From Ruegeria marina (GTDB lineage: Bacteria > Pseudomonadota > Alphaproteobacteria > Rhodobacterales > Rhodobacteraceae): 64,000 nt of DNA. The notes under the pieces are model-generated. The model was not told the DNA's origin. It did not search any database and saw nothing but the letters and a program-made list of their open reading frames with translations. The position numbers and the translations under genes were made by a program. The stretch's first letter is position 1. The number at the start of each line of letters is the position of its first letter. The stretch spans positions 395,330 through 459,329 of the forward strand of contig NZ_FMZV01000002.1 in NCBI RefSeq assembly GCF_900101475.1, in the 5' to 3' direction. Shown piece after piece: positions 26,242 through 34,639 of the stretch.

Positions 26242-27642
26242 TTATGACCCAGCGGGTGCAGAAAGTTCTTTCGCATATGCAGCGCTGCCATCCATCAGAT
26301 GCTCAATCGACGCCGCGTAGTAGCCCAGCAACTCCTGCCTTTCGGTTCCGGGGCCAAATCGCCCATCCTTCTCGACCAGAACCCGGCGATCAATCAACTG
26401 GCGCAGACCTACCTCGATCGCGTAAAATCGGTCATCGCGTGGCAGGTGAATCTGAGCGTTAGGCAGACCGGCAAGCACATCGTCGAAGGCCGAGGCAAGC
26501 GCGCTGCGGGTCATCGGCCCGTGCTGCCGGATCAGCCAGGCCACCATTGGCACAGGCAACACCGGCACAACGGATCCGATGCGCAGCATGAGTTCTCTGG
26601 CCAGCGGAACCGTGACATCCCCCTCCCTGTCCCGCCGGAACTCGGTCAGGGACAGCGGCGCTCCAAAACTCACTGCAGCATAGCCGAAACGGTGGAACCG
26701 GCCGGTGATCTTGCGCCAGAACTGTTTCAGCGACCACATGGTGATAACGCCGATCCGCGCCCGGAACCTACGCTCGCCGCTGTTTGCCGCCGCAGTCAGA
26801 ATCGTATCCTCCAGCACCCGGTCATAGTTCAGCGATACAGGCACGAACACGACATCGCGCCCCGAGGGGTCGGCCCCGTCCACGATATATTTCAAGAGAC
26901 CCAGCTTCGGCCTGCCCAATCCCCCGGTCAGGCTCAACCCTCCCTCGGGAAACATTGCTTGCGTCACCCCGGCCTCGGTTGCGTGACGGACGTAGGTGGC
27001 CAAAACCTTGCGGTACAGATCGCTGCGTGATCTGCGGCGGATAAAATACGCCCCCATGGCCCGGATCAGGCCACTCAGCGGCCAGACCCTTGCCCATTCC
27101 CCAACCGCATAGCTCAGTGCCGACTGATCTGCGGCCAGATAGGTCACCAGCACGTAATCCATGTTGCTGCGATGGTTCATGACAAAAACCACCGTCGCCT
27201 CGGGGTCGATCTGTTTCAGCGCCTCCGGATTCAGATGCCCCAGCCGGACACGGTAAAACGAGTTCGAAAGAAACCGCGCCAGCCGGATGGCGAAACTGAA
27301 GTAGGTGAATGCGGAAAACCCCGGAACGATTTCACGGGCATATCTTCGCGCCTGTTCGAACGCGACCGCTTCGGGAATACTCTCTTCGCGCGCACGTTCC
27401 TGGACCGCTCTGGCAACTTCGGGGTCATAGATCAGTCTCTGGATCATGTCGTGCCGCCGCGCCAGCTTGAATGGCTGAATCGGCCGCGCCAGCCGGGTGT
27501 TCAATCGGGTGACAGCACGTTCGAGCCGACGGCGAAAAAACCACCGCACCGATGGAAACAAAAAATGCGACGCAAAAGTGACCGCTGCGAATAGCACGAT
27601 CAGCACGAACAGCCAAAGCGGAAGTTCCACGGTCTCGGTCAT
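26242..27642 (-). CDS. Glycerol-3-phosphate/lysophosphatidate-type acyltransferase
   Basis: A 466-residue protein with an N-terminal membrane segment (about 8-28), followed by an acyltransferase domain with the catalytic HxxxxD motif as NHRSNMDYVL (about 167-176) and the phosphate-site motif FPEGGLSLTGG (about 247). It likely acylates glycerol-3-phosphate or a lysophospholipid at the inner membrane. Its length is shorter than PlsB (about 800). ATG 27642 is chosen to begin just before the membrane segment. It sits between ccr and the divergent ecm; whether it is functionally linked to them is unclear. Confidence 0.83.
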   Translation of the reverse strand: MTETVELPLWLFVLIVLFAAVTFASHFLFPSVRWFFRRRLERAVTRLNTRLARPIQPFKLARRHDMIQRLIYDPEVARAVQERAREESIPEAVAFEQARRYAREIVPGFSAFTYFSFAIRLARFLSNSFYRVRLGHLNPEALKQIDPEATVVFVMNHRSNMDYVLVTYLAADQSALSYAVGEWARVWPLSGLIRAMGAYFIRRRSRSDLYRKVLATYVRHATEAGVTQAMFPEGGLSLTGGLGRPKLGLLKYIVDGADPSGRDVVFVPVSLNYDRVLEDTILTAAANSGERRFRARIGVITMWSLKQFWRKITGRFHRFGYAAVSFGAPLSLTEFRRDREGDVTVPLARELMLRIGSVVPVLPVPMVAWLIRQHGPMTRSALASAFDDVLAGLPNAQIHLPRDDRFYAIEVGLRQLIDRRVLVEKDGRFGPGTERQELLGYYAASIEHLMDGSAAYAKELSAPAGS

Positions 27643-27698
27643 GGCCGCACCCTGCCACCAAAAGCCGCGCCTCACAATCGTCTGATAAACTGCGTTCC

Positions 27699-27712
27699 TT
27701 GCCGCGATGCAG
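27699..27712. promoter_or_regulatory. Shared GCCGC-NN-TGCAG element upstream of ecm
   Basis: TTGCCGCGATGCAG in the 151-bp gap between the divergent acyltransferase and ecm genes, 82-95 bases before the ecm start. It differs at one base from the ccr element. Confidence 0.4.
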
Positions 27713-27793
27713 CGAATTGACATGTCCCGAAAATTACGATTTAGAACCTCTCAGAGTAATTTTATTGCCGCAGAAGAATCGAGGATGCCGCCC

Positions 27794-29794
27794 ATGTCGC
27801 AGACGCAGAAAGACATTCAGACCGCAGGCGCCGCCCGAAAGGCCGATCGTCCCTGGCTGATCCGCACCTACGCGGGCCACTCGACCGCCAGCAAATCGAA
27901 CGCGCTCTACCGGTCGAACCTTTCCAAGGGGCAGACAGGGCTTTCCGTTGCCTTCGATCTACCGACCCAGACCGGCTACGACAGCGATCACGTACTGGCG
28001 CGGGGCGAAGTGGGCAAGGTCGGCGTACCGGTTTGCCATCTGGGCGACATGCGTATGCTGTTCGACCAGATCCCGCTGGAGCAGATGAACACCTCGATGA
28101 CGATCAACGCCACGGCCCCTTGGCTCCTGGCGCTCTACATCGCCGTGGCCGAGGAGCAAGGCGCAGACATCTCGAAACTGCAAGGCACCGTCCAGAACGA
28201 CCTGATCAAGGAATACCTCAGCCGCGGCACCTATATCTGCCCGCCTAAACCCTCGCTCAAGATGATCGCGGACGTGGCCGAGTACTGCTATACCAACGTG
28301 CCCAAATGGAACCCGATGAACGTGTGTTCCTATCACCTGCAAGAGGCGGGCGCGACACCGGAACAGGAACTGGCCTATGCACTGGCCACCGCCATCGCCG
28401 TGTTGGACGAATTGAAGCCCCGCGTCCCGGCCGAGGATTTTCCGGCGCTCTGCGGCCGTATCTCCTTCTTCGTGAACGCGGGCATCCGGTTTGTCACCGA
28501 GATGTGCAAGATGCGCGCCTTTGTCGATCTCTGGGATGAAATCCTGGAAACCCGTTACGGCATCGCCGACCCGAAATTCCGCCGCTTCCGCTACGGGGTG
28601 CAGGTCAACAGCCTGGGCCTGACCGAACAGCAGCCGGAAAACAACGTCTACCGCATCCTGATCGAAATGCTCGCCGTCACCCTGTCGAAAAAGGCCCGCG
28701 CCCGCGCCGTGCAACTCCCTGCCTGGAATGAGGCGCTGGGTCTGCCCCGTCCCTGGGACCAGCAATGGTCGATGCGGATGCAACAGATCCTCGCTTATGA
28801 AACCGACCTTCTGGAATACGGTGACCTGTTCGACGGCAATCCGGTCGTGGATGCCAAGGTCGAAGAATTGAAAGCCGGCGCGCGTGCGGAACTCGCCAAC
28901 CTGGACTCGATGGGCGGGGCTGTGACCTCGATCGAATACATGAAATCGCGGCTGGTGGAGGCCAATGCCGAACGGCTCAACAGGATCGAACGCAACGAAA
29001 CGGTTGTCGTTGGCGTGAACCGCTGGACCGAGGGCGAACCTTCGCCCCTCCAAACAGAAGATGGTGGTATCATGGTCGTGGACCCCGCGGTCGAACAGGA
29101 GCAGATCGCACGGCTTGACAGTTGGCGCCGCGACCGGGATGACCGTACGGTGCAGGAGGCGCTTGCCGCGCTGCGCGAGGCAGCCAGAACCGGTGCCAAC
29201 GTGATGGAACCTTCGATCGCGGCGGCCAAGGCCGGGGTCACCACCGGCGAATGGGCCGAAGAAATGCGCAAGGCTTTTGGCACCTATCGTGGTCCAACCG
29301 GCGTATCCGGCTCGGTATCGAACAAGACCGAAGGACTGGAAGAAATCCGTGGTCGCGTTGACGCAGTCAGCGACCGGCTGGGTCGCCGGCTCAAGTTCCT
29401 CGTCGGCAAACCCGGTCTCGACGGTCATTCCAACGGGGCTGAACAGATCGCGTTCCGCGCCCGCGATTGCGGCATGGACATCAGCTATGACGGTATCCGC
29501 CTGACACCAGAAGAAATCGTTCAGGCCGCACTGGATCAGAACGCCCATGTGATCGGGCTGTCGATCCTTTCCGGCAGCCATCTGCCGTTGGTGCAGGATG
29601 TGATGAATGGACTGCGCGGTGCCGGGCTGGATCACATACCAGTCCTCGTCGGCGGGATTATCCCGGAAGAAGATGCGCGCAAGCTTCAATCCATGGGAGT
29701 TTCAAAGATCTATACCCCGAAAGACTTCGAATTGAATTCGATAATGATGGATATTGTGACGCTTTTGGAAGAAAGCGATATTGCAGCAGAGTAA
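27794..29794 (+). CDS. ecm: (2R)-ethylmalonyl-CoA mutase (MeaA-type, adenosylcobalamin-dependent)
   Basis: Converts (2R)-ethylmalonyl-CoA to methylsuccinyl-CoA. The 666-residue product closely follows the known Ecm sequence pattern: RTYAGHSTASKSNALYRSN near residue 24, SVAFDLPTQTGYDSDH near 50, MNTSMTINATAPWLLALY near 97, and a C-terminal B12-binding domain with LVGKPGLDGHSNGAEQIA (DxHxxG, about 536-553). ATG 27794 has GAGG 10 bases upstream; ATG 27785 is possible. Together with ccr it forms the core of the pathway. Confidence 0.95.
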   Translation: MSQTQKDIQTAGAARKADRPWLIRTYAGHSTASKSNALYRSNLSKGQTGLSVAFDLPTQTGYDSDHVLARGEVGKVGVPVCHLGDMRMLFDQIPLEQMNTSMTINATAPWLLALYIAVAEEQGADISKLQGTVQNDLIKEYLSRGTYICPPKPSLKMIADVAEYCYTNVPKWNPMNVCSYHLQEAGATPEQELAYALATAIAVLDELKPRVPAEDFPALCGRISFFVNAGIRFVTEMCKMRAFVDLWDEILETRYGIADPKFRRFRYGVQVNSLGLTEQQPENNVYRILIEMLAVTLSKKARARAVQLPAWNEALGLPRPWDQQWSMRMQQILAYETDLLEYGDLFDGNPVVDAKVEELKAGARAELANLDSMGGAVTSIEYMKSRLVEANAERLNRIERNETVVVGVNRWTEGEPSPLQTEDGGIMVVDPAVEQEQIARLDSWRRDRDDRTVQEALAALREAARTGANVMEPSIAAAKAGVTTGEWAEEMRKAFGTYRGPTGVSGSVSNKTEGLEEIRGRVDAVSDRLGRRLKFLVGKPGLDGHSNGAEQIAFRARDCGMDISYDGIRLTPEEIVQAALDQNAHVIGLSILSGSHLPLVQDVMNGLRGAGLDHIPVLVGGIIPEEDARKLQSMGVSKIYTPKDFELNSIMMDIVTLLEESDIAAE

Positions 29795-29842
29795 AACTGT
29801 CGATTTTCCAGAATGATGCTGAAGTGCGTCTGTAATTGCGAT

Positions 29843-29869
29843 AAATGTGGCGCGAACAACGCCACATTT
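29843..29869 (+). terminator. Terminator after ecm
   Basis: AAATGTGGCG, loop CGAACAA, CGCCACATTT: a perfect 10-bp stem, then CTTGCATTT. It lies 48 bases after the ecm stop and 36 bases before the H-NS-like gene. Confidence 0.7.
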
Positions 29870-29905
29870 CTTGCATTTGGCGACCAACAATAAACGGAGC
29901 ACAAA

Positions 29906-30223
29906 ATGGGAATCGACCTCAGCGGCATGTCGCGCAAGGAACTGGTGGACCTGCGGTCGAAATTGGATGCCGCGATCAAGAACGCCGAACAACGCGAGCG
30001 ACAGGAGGCCTTGAAAGCGGCTGAAAAAGCCGCCGCCGAATTCGGGTTTTCGCTTGCCGAGCTTTCAGCCGAAGCGCGAAAGTCGACCAAAGGCACGAAA
30101 GCCAGGGCGAAGTACCGCAATCCTGCGGACCCCGAGCAGACATGGTCCGGGCGTGGGCGCAAACCACAATGGATTCATGATGCGTTGCATTCGGGCGCGG
30201 ATATTTCCGATCTGGAAATCTGA
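29906..30223 (+). CDS. H-NS-like nucleoid-associated protein
   Basis: A 105-residue protein with an N-terminal coiled-coil oligomerisation region (about 8-50, rich in Lys/Glu/Ala) and a C-terminal H-NS/StpA-type DNA-binding domain YRNPADPEQTWSGRGRKP (about 70-87), where the GRGRKP loop enters the AT-rich minor groove. It is similar to the Rhodobacter HvrA/SpbA group. CGGAG lies 8 bases before the ATG. It may silence AT-rich or foreign DNA, or modulate metabolism genes; targets cannot be read here. Confidence 0.9.
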   Translation: MGIDLSGMSRKELVDLRSKLDAAIKNAEQRERQEALKAAEKAAAEFGFSLAELSAEARKSTKGTKARAKYRNPADPEQTWSGRGRKPQWIHDALHSGADISDLEI

Positions 30224-30240
30224 AGCGGAAGTAGTTGCAC

Positions 30241-30948
30241 ATGACGATTCACATTGGCGCTGAAAAAGGCGAAATAGCCGAGACTGTCCTGTTGCCCGGC
30301 GACCCCTACAGGGCGAAGTGGGCGGCCGAGACATTTCTGACCGATGTAAAACTCGTCAATCAGGTGCGCGGAATGCTGGGTTTTACCGGTTTCTGGAAAG
30401 GAAACCGGGTTACCATTCACGGTTCGGGCATGGGAATGCCATCGCTGTCAATCTATGTTAACGAGTTGATCAGGGATTACGGCGCGAAAACACTGATCCG
30501 GATTGGCTCGTGCGGCGCAATGCAGACTTCGGTCGCGGTACAGGACGTGATTCTGGCCATGACTGCATCCACTCTCAGCACACCGTCTAGCGGAATTTTC
30601 CGTGAATTGAATTATGCGCCTTGCGCTGATTGGTCGTTGCTCAGCGCGGCTGCCAAGACTGCCGCGGAAAAAGGCGTGAAAACGCATGTCGGCGGGATCT
30701 ATTCTTCGGACGTCTTCTACGATGAACGTCCTGATCTGAACGAACAGATGGTTCGGCACGGTATCCTGGGCGTCGAAATGGAAGCGGCCGAACTCTATAT
30801 CCTGGCCGCGCGGCACAAATGCCGGGCACTGGCGGTTCTGACCGTCTCGGATCACCTGCTGACCGGAGAGGCACTTGCCAGCGCAGATCGTGAAACCGGC
30901 TTCGGAGACATGGTCGATATCGCACTGAACGCCGCGTTCCCGTCCTGA
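30241..30948 (+). CDS. deoD: Purine nucleoside phosphorylase DeoD
   Basis: Phosphorolysis of purine (deoxy)ribonucleosides to base and (deoxy)ribose-1-phosphate. The 235-residue hexameric-type PNP has [20 protein letters not shown] (about 15-34), the phosphate-site [20 protein letters not shown] (about 88-107), and [13 protein letters not shown] (about 178-190). The catalytic Asp of the hexameric type lies in VSDHLLTGE (about 202-210). ATG 30241 is chosen to match the family start ([14 protein letters not shown]); an in-frame TTG lies two codons earlier. Confidence 0.94.
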   Translation: MTIHIGAEKGEIAETVLLPGDPYRAKWAAETFLTDVKLVNQVRGMLGFTGFWKGNRVTIHGSGMGMPSLSIYVNELIRDYGAKTLIRIGSCGAMQTSVAVQDVILAMTASTLSTPSSGIFRELNYAPCADWSLLSAAAKTAAEKGVKTHVGGIYSSDVFYDERPDLNEQMVRHGILGVEMEAAELYILAARHKCRALAVLTVSDHLLTGEALASADRETGFGDMVDIALNAAFPS

Positions 30949-30964
30949 AGCCCTGACTGACGAA

Positions 30965-30985
30965 GCGCGGCCGGAAGGGCCGCGC
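30965..30985. terminator. Terminator between convergent deoD and DUF1989 genes
   Basis: GCGCGGCC, loop GGAAG, GGCCGCGC: a perfect 8-bp stem, followed on the plus strand by ACTTCCTTT. It lies 16 bases after the deoD stop. Confidence 0.65.
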
Positions 30986-30992
30986 ACTTCCT

Positions 30993-31838
30993 TTACCGTC
31001 CGTGGCTGCGATCGTAGCCGTTTAAGGTTGGACTTGACCAACCGTCCAATGCGCTTTCGACCGGAGCAAAGATCTCGACCAGCAGAGGGTGGCACGCTGC
31101 CGTGTCGGAAGAATGCTCTGACGAACAATCTCCCCCGGGGCAAGCGCTGAGATTTCCCAACAGGTCGATCTCGGCGAAAAACTCCAGATAATCTCCGGGC
31201 CGCACCGGAGATGCCTTCATGAAATATTGTCCCGTATCGCGGGTAAAACCGGTGCACATGAAGACGTTCAACACGTCATGTACCATTGTCTCGGCCTCGT
31301 GCAGCGGCAGGCCGGTATGATCCGACAACGCCCGGGTCAGGTTGGAATGACAGCAATGATGGTAATGCCCGCCCGCCAGCAGGTTTCCAGTGTAAGGATC
31401 GCAGCGGGTGCCGATCACGTCATGTACCGAGCCACCATACTGATCGATCCCGTACCAGCCCAACGTATCCTCGATGATCGTCGCCATCGGACGCAGATAG
31501 GGAAGGTTCGACCAAAGCCGCTCGCCGGTGGTCACATGCGTACCGTGCAGCGCCCGCGTCTTGCCCGAAAAAAACCGTTCGGACAGGTCATGCAGGTTGT
31601 GCAGGTTCAGGTCGCCGACCTGCGGCCCCTCGACCGAGCTGATGCGAAAGAACCGCCCGGCCTGCACCTCGAAACACCGGCCCTCACGTGGCGGAACCAG
31701 CACCTCGGATACCTTCTCTGCCCCCACCCGCGCGTCACGGTACAGGGCCAGATCGGGTTTAGGCAAAGTTTCGTTGGGATAGCAGATCACCGGCGTTATG
31801 GAACGGCGGGCATCCGCGTCTGGGGGGGCTTCTGTCAT
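30993..31838 (-). CDS. DUF1989 (urea carboxylase-associated) family protein
   Basis: A 281-residue soluble protein of the DUF1989 family. It has GRCFEVQAGRFFRISSVEGPQ near 53-73, VGDLNLHNLHDLSERFFSGK (about 74-93), GGHYHHCCHSNLTRAL (about 156-171) and EAETMVHDVLNVFMCTGF (about 182-199), with conserved Cys and His that could bind metal. Family members accompany urea carboxylase or aminomethyltransferase genes; no such gene is here. It ends close to a hairpin facing deoD and lies downstream of the decarboxylase gene. The reaction is unknown. Confidence 0.8.
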   Translation of the reverse strand: MTEAPPDADARRSITPVICYPNETLPKPDLALYRDARVGAEKVSEVLVPPREGRCFEVQAGRFFRISSVEGPQVGDLNLHNLHDLSERFFSGKTRALHGTHVTTGERLWSNLPYLRPMATIIEDTLGWYGIDQYGGSVHDVIGTRCDPYTGNLLAGGHYHHCCHSNLTRALSDHTGLPLHEAETMVHDVLNVFMCTGFTRDTGQYFMKASPVRPGDYLEFFAEIDLLGNLSACPGGDCSSEHSSDTAACHPLLVEIFAPVESALDGWSSPTLNGYDRSHGR

Positions 31839-31879
31839 GGGGCGATCACCTGTCAGCTGTCCACCCCATAAAGCCGCTA

Positions 31880-31909
31880 GTCGGGCAACAGCGCAAGACC
31901 GTGCCCGAC
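31880..31909. repeat. Inverted repeat after the decarboxylase gene
   Basis: GTCGGGCA and TGCCCGAC (8-bp perfect arms) around a 14-base loop, 10 bases beyond the decarboxylase stop and upstream of the DUF1989 gene. The long loop and lack of a T-run make it a weak terminator candidate. Confidence 0.4.
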
Positions 31910-31918
31910 CAGGACAGC

Positions 31919-33088
31919 TCAGATCGCGACAACGTCAAGCGGCGGGAAACCGTTGAACCCGACGCTGGCATAGGTCGACGTATAAGCACCGCAGTTGCGG
32001 ATGATGATCCGATCGCCATCGCGCAGGCCCAATGGCAATTGCACCGGCTTCTTTTCATAGAGCACATCGGCGCTGTCGCACGAGGGCCCTGCCAGAATGC
32101 AGGGGCCGGTCGGCTCGTGCTCGCGCTCGGTCAGGAACTGGTAGCGGATCGCCTCGTCCATGGTCTCGGCAAGGCCCGAGAACTTGCCGATGTCCAGGTA
32201 AACCCAGCGATGCAGGTCATTGCTGGATTTGCGTGAAACCAGAAGAACTTCGGCGGCGATCGCGCCAGCCTCGGCCACCATGCCCCTGCCCGGTTCGGCC
32301 ATGACATGGGGGACATCGCCGAACCGCTCGGTCACAAGGCGGATCACCTCGGCAGCATAAAGCTCGGGCGCATCCACTTCCTGACCGTAAAACGCTGGGA
32401 AGCCGCCCCCGATGTTCAGCAGGCTCAGATCGTGCCCGGCCGCGCGTGCGGCGTGCCAGACGGTTGCGACCTGATCCAGTACAGGCACCCACATCCCGGC
32501 GCGGCGGGTTTGCGAGCCGACATGGAACGACAGGCCAACCGGGTCCAGACCAACGGACCGTGCGTAGTCCAACACCGCGATCGCCTTGTCCGGCGCACAT
32601 CCGAACTTGCGGCTCAGCGGCCAGTCGGCCTCGCAAGCCTCAACGATCATGCGGATATAGACCTTTGCGCCCGGCGCATGGGCCGCGATCTTGTCCAGTT
32701 CCTCCTCGGCATCCGCAGCGAACAGGGTCACTCCGACCGCATACGCCCAAGCGATATCGGCGGGCTTCTTCACGGTATTGCCAAAGGAAATCCGGTCGGC
32801 CGAGGCACCGGCGGCGAGGCACAGCTCGATCTCGGCGCGCGAAGCGGCATCAAAATTGCTTCCAAGCCGCGCCAGCGTCTCGAGGATCTCGGGCAACGGG
32901 TTTGCCTTGACTGCGTAGTGGATACGCGCACGGCCCAGTCCCTGCGCCAGGGCGGCGAACTGGCGAGCCACAGTCTCGGTATCGATCACCAATGTCGGCC
33001 GCTCGAAACGGTTGGTCAGGATAAAGGTTTCTGCACGGGACAGAGTCGAGACTTCACGGGCCAAGGGCCCGGTTACGAAAGCGTTCAT
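31919..33088 (-). CDS. Ornithine/lysine decarboxylase, fold type III (group IV)
   Basis: PLP-dependent decarboxylase producing putrescine (or cadaverine) in the cytoplasm. The 389-residue eukaryotic-ODC-like protein has the PLP lysine motif HYAVKANP (about 57-64), the HVGSQTR segment (about 189-195), the glycine loop LNIGGGFP and EPGRG (about 226-265), and the catalytic cysteine in GPSCDSADVLYE (about 336-347). ATG 33088 was chosen because GGAG lies 6 bases upstream. Substrate preference (ornithine, lysine or both) cannot be settled from motif alone. It is preceded by a 177-bp leader region without a clear gene. Confidence 0.91.
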   Translation of the reverse strand: MNAFVTGPLAREVSTLSRAETFILTNRFERPTLVIDTETVARQFAALAQGLGRARIHYAVKANPLPEILETLARLGSNFDAASRAEIELCLAAGASADRISFGNTVKKPADIAWAYAVGVTLFAADAEEELDKIAAHAPGAKVYIRMIVEACEADWPLSRKFGCAPDKAIAVLDYARSVGLDPVGLSFHVGSQTRRAGMWVPVLDQVATVWHAARAAGHDLSLLNIGGGFPAFYGQEVDAPELYAAEVIRLVTERFGDVPHVMAEPGRGMVAEAGAIAAEVLLVSRKSSNDLHRWVYLDIGKFSGLAETMDEAIRYQFLTEREHEPTGPCILAGPSCDSADVLYEKKPVQLPLGLRDGDRIIIRNCGAYTSTYASVGFNGFPPLDVVAI

Positions 33089-33265
33089 GGTCATCTCCAA
33101 CAGAAGCGAGCGGGTCGCGTGGCAAAAGTGGAGACGTTACCGTCGCTGCGTAACCATAGGGTGCGTCCCTTGCGACAGAGGCGCGTGCGTTGGCGTCTTG
33201 ATCCGCCATATCGGGCAGACATCGAGTCGTTTCAAGAAGAAATTTCGCAGCCCGGATGATTTTTT

Positions 33266-33472
33266 TCAGGGGCCCGAATTCGATGTTTGAACGCAACAGG
33301 TTGGGGACTTGTCCACACCGCCCCGAGCGCGTCCGCCACAATAGGCGCAATACCATTCGTCCGCGCCCCGATCCAGCCGCCAGCGGCAATTGCGGGTCAG
33401 TGTCGTGGTGCGGGAACGCCAAAGGAAGTATCCGAACACTCCCAGCGCCATGAGCAAAAGAAGGACAGGCAT
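33266..33472 (-). CDS. Small membrane-anchored Cys-rich protein
   Basis: A 68-residue protein: an N-terminal membrane segment (about 2-17, MPVLLLLMALGVFGYFLW), then RTTTLTRNCRWRLDRGADEW and a YCAYCGGRA zinc-ribbon-like pair, with further Cys in SPTCCVQ. Four or five Cys could form a zinc knuckle. I recall comparable RTTTLTRDCRWR-type small proteins in roseobacters. The GGGGGA before the ATG is very close to it, so the start is uncertain. Function unknown. Confidence 0.6.
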   Translation of the reverse strand: MPVLLLLMALGVFGYFLWRSRTTTLTRNCRWRLDRGADEWYCAYCGGRARGGVDKSPTCCVQTSNSGP

Positions 33473-33515
33473 TCCCCCGTCCTATCTGTTTGTTTCGGTC
33501 CGGGCAATTCCAGGA

Positions 33516-33668
33516 TCAGCGTGCGTTGGCGTATTGGAACAACTCCAACCGCTCTTCCCGATGCTCAATCAATCTTTCAGGGGTGAAATAGGCCCAAGCC
33601 TGCTCCAACAGAAACAGCGCTTCCTGCCTGGAGATCCTGGATTTCATTGAATGGTCTGCAGTGTTCAT
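33516..33668 (-). CDS. 50-residue hypothetical protein
   Basis: A short frame from ATG 33668 to TGA 33516: it starts MNTADHSMKSRISRQEALFL and ends with ERLELFQYANAR. AAAGGA lies 8 bases before the ATG. Composition is that of a real soluble helical protein (acidic, with LLEQAWAYFTPERLIEHREE in the middle) rather than of a G+C-driven shadow frame. It lies between the Cys-rich small gene and the sdh operon. No domain recognised; function unknown. Confidence 0.6.
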   Translation of the reverse strand: MNTADHSMKSRISRQEALFLLEQAWAYFTPERLIEHREERLELFQYANAR

Positions 33669-33793
33669 GGGCGTCATCCTTTTTATCAGAATTGGCCCTC
33701 CCTATATTCCATTCTAGACGATCAAGGCGCGGAGTGCACCCCTCAGTCTCGCAACCTTGGCATGCGTCAAAATCAAGGGCAAGCGCCCAGAAT

Positions 33794-33821
33794 CCAAAAC
33801 GGGTCCGCCATCCGGCGGACC
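33794..33821 (-). terminator. Terminator of the sdhCDAB operon
   Basis: On the minus strand: CGGGTCCGCC, loop GGAT, GGCGGACCCG, then TTTTGG. It is a 10-bp perfect stem, 26 bases beyond the sdhB stop. Confidence 0.85.
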
Positions 33822-33847
33822 CGCTGCAAAAAACACTGGCGCAGCGC

Positions 33848-34627
33848 TCAGACGGCGCGCTCAACCATCATCTTCTTGATCTCGGCAATTGCCTTTGCCG
33901 GGTTCAGACCCTTGGGACAGGTCTTGGCGCAGTTCATGATCGTGTGACAGCGATACAGCTTGAACGGATCTTCGAGCTGATCCAGGCGCTCGCCCGTCGC
34001 TTCGTCGCGGCTGTCGATGATCCAGCGATAGGCATGGAGCAGCGCGGCCGGCCCAAGATAGCGGTCGCCGTTCCACCAGTAGCTGGGGCAGGAGGTGGAG
34101 CAGGACGCACACATCACGCATTCATAAAGGCCGTCGAGTTTCTTGCGATCCTCGATCGACTGCTTCCATTCCTTTGCCGGGCGGTTCGTCTTGGTCTCAA
34201 GCCACGGCATGATCGAGGCGTGCTGAGCATAGAAATGCGTCAGGTCCGGGATCAGGTCCTTGACCACAGGCATATGCGGCAGCGGATAGATCTTCACGTC
34301 ACCCTTGATCTCGTCCATGCCATAGATGCAGGCGAGCGTATTGATCCCGTCGATGTTCATCGCACAGGAACCGCAGATCCCTTCGCGGCAGGACCGGCGG
34401 AATGTCAGCGTCGGGTCGATCTTGTTCTTGATGTAGATGAGCGCATCCAGAACCATCGGCCCGCAGTCATCCATATCCACGAAATAGGTATCGACCCGTG
34501 GGTTCTGCCCATCGTCCGGGTTCCAGCGATAAATCTGGAACTTGCGAACATTCTTGGCGCCTTCGGGCTTGGGCCAGGTCTTGCCTGTGGTGACGCGTGA
34601 ATTCTTCGGGAGGGTCAGTTGTACCAT
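33848..34627 (-). CDS. sdhB: Succinate dehydrogenase iron-sulfur subunit
   Basis: Carries electrons from the flavin of SdhA to quinone. The 259-residue product has the 2Fe-2S ligands in [12 protein letters not shown] (about 73-84), the 4Fe-4S ligands in [16 protein letters not shown] (about 166-181), and the 3Fe-4S set in [17 protein letters not shown] (about 223-239). It is the last gene of sdhC-sdhD-sdhA-sdhB, 12 bases after sdhA, and is followed by a strong terminator. Confidence 0.98.
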   Translation of the reverse strand: MVQLTLPKNSRVTTGKTWPKPEGAKNVRKFQIYRWNPDDGQNPRVDTYFVDMDDCGPMVLDALIYIKNKIDPTLTFRRSCREGICGSCAMNIDGINTLACIYGMDEIKGDVKIYPLPHMPVVKDLIPDLTHFYAQHASIMPWLETKTNRPAKEWKQSIEDRKKLDGLYECVMCASCSTSCPSYWWNGDRYLGPAALLHAYRWIIDSRDEATGERLDQLEDPFKLYRCHTIMNCAKTCPKGLNPAKAIAEIKKMMVERAV

Positions 34628-34639
34628 GGTTTCCTCTCC

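Noticed and set aside
27959..29689. 576-codon minus-strand frame opposite ecm
   Set aside because: Antisense shadow of a well-supported gene.
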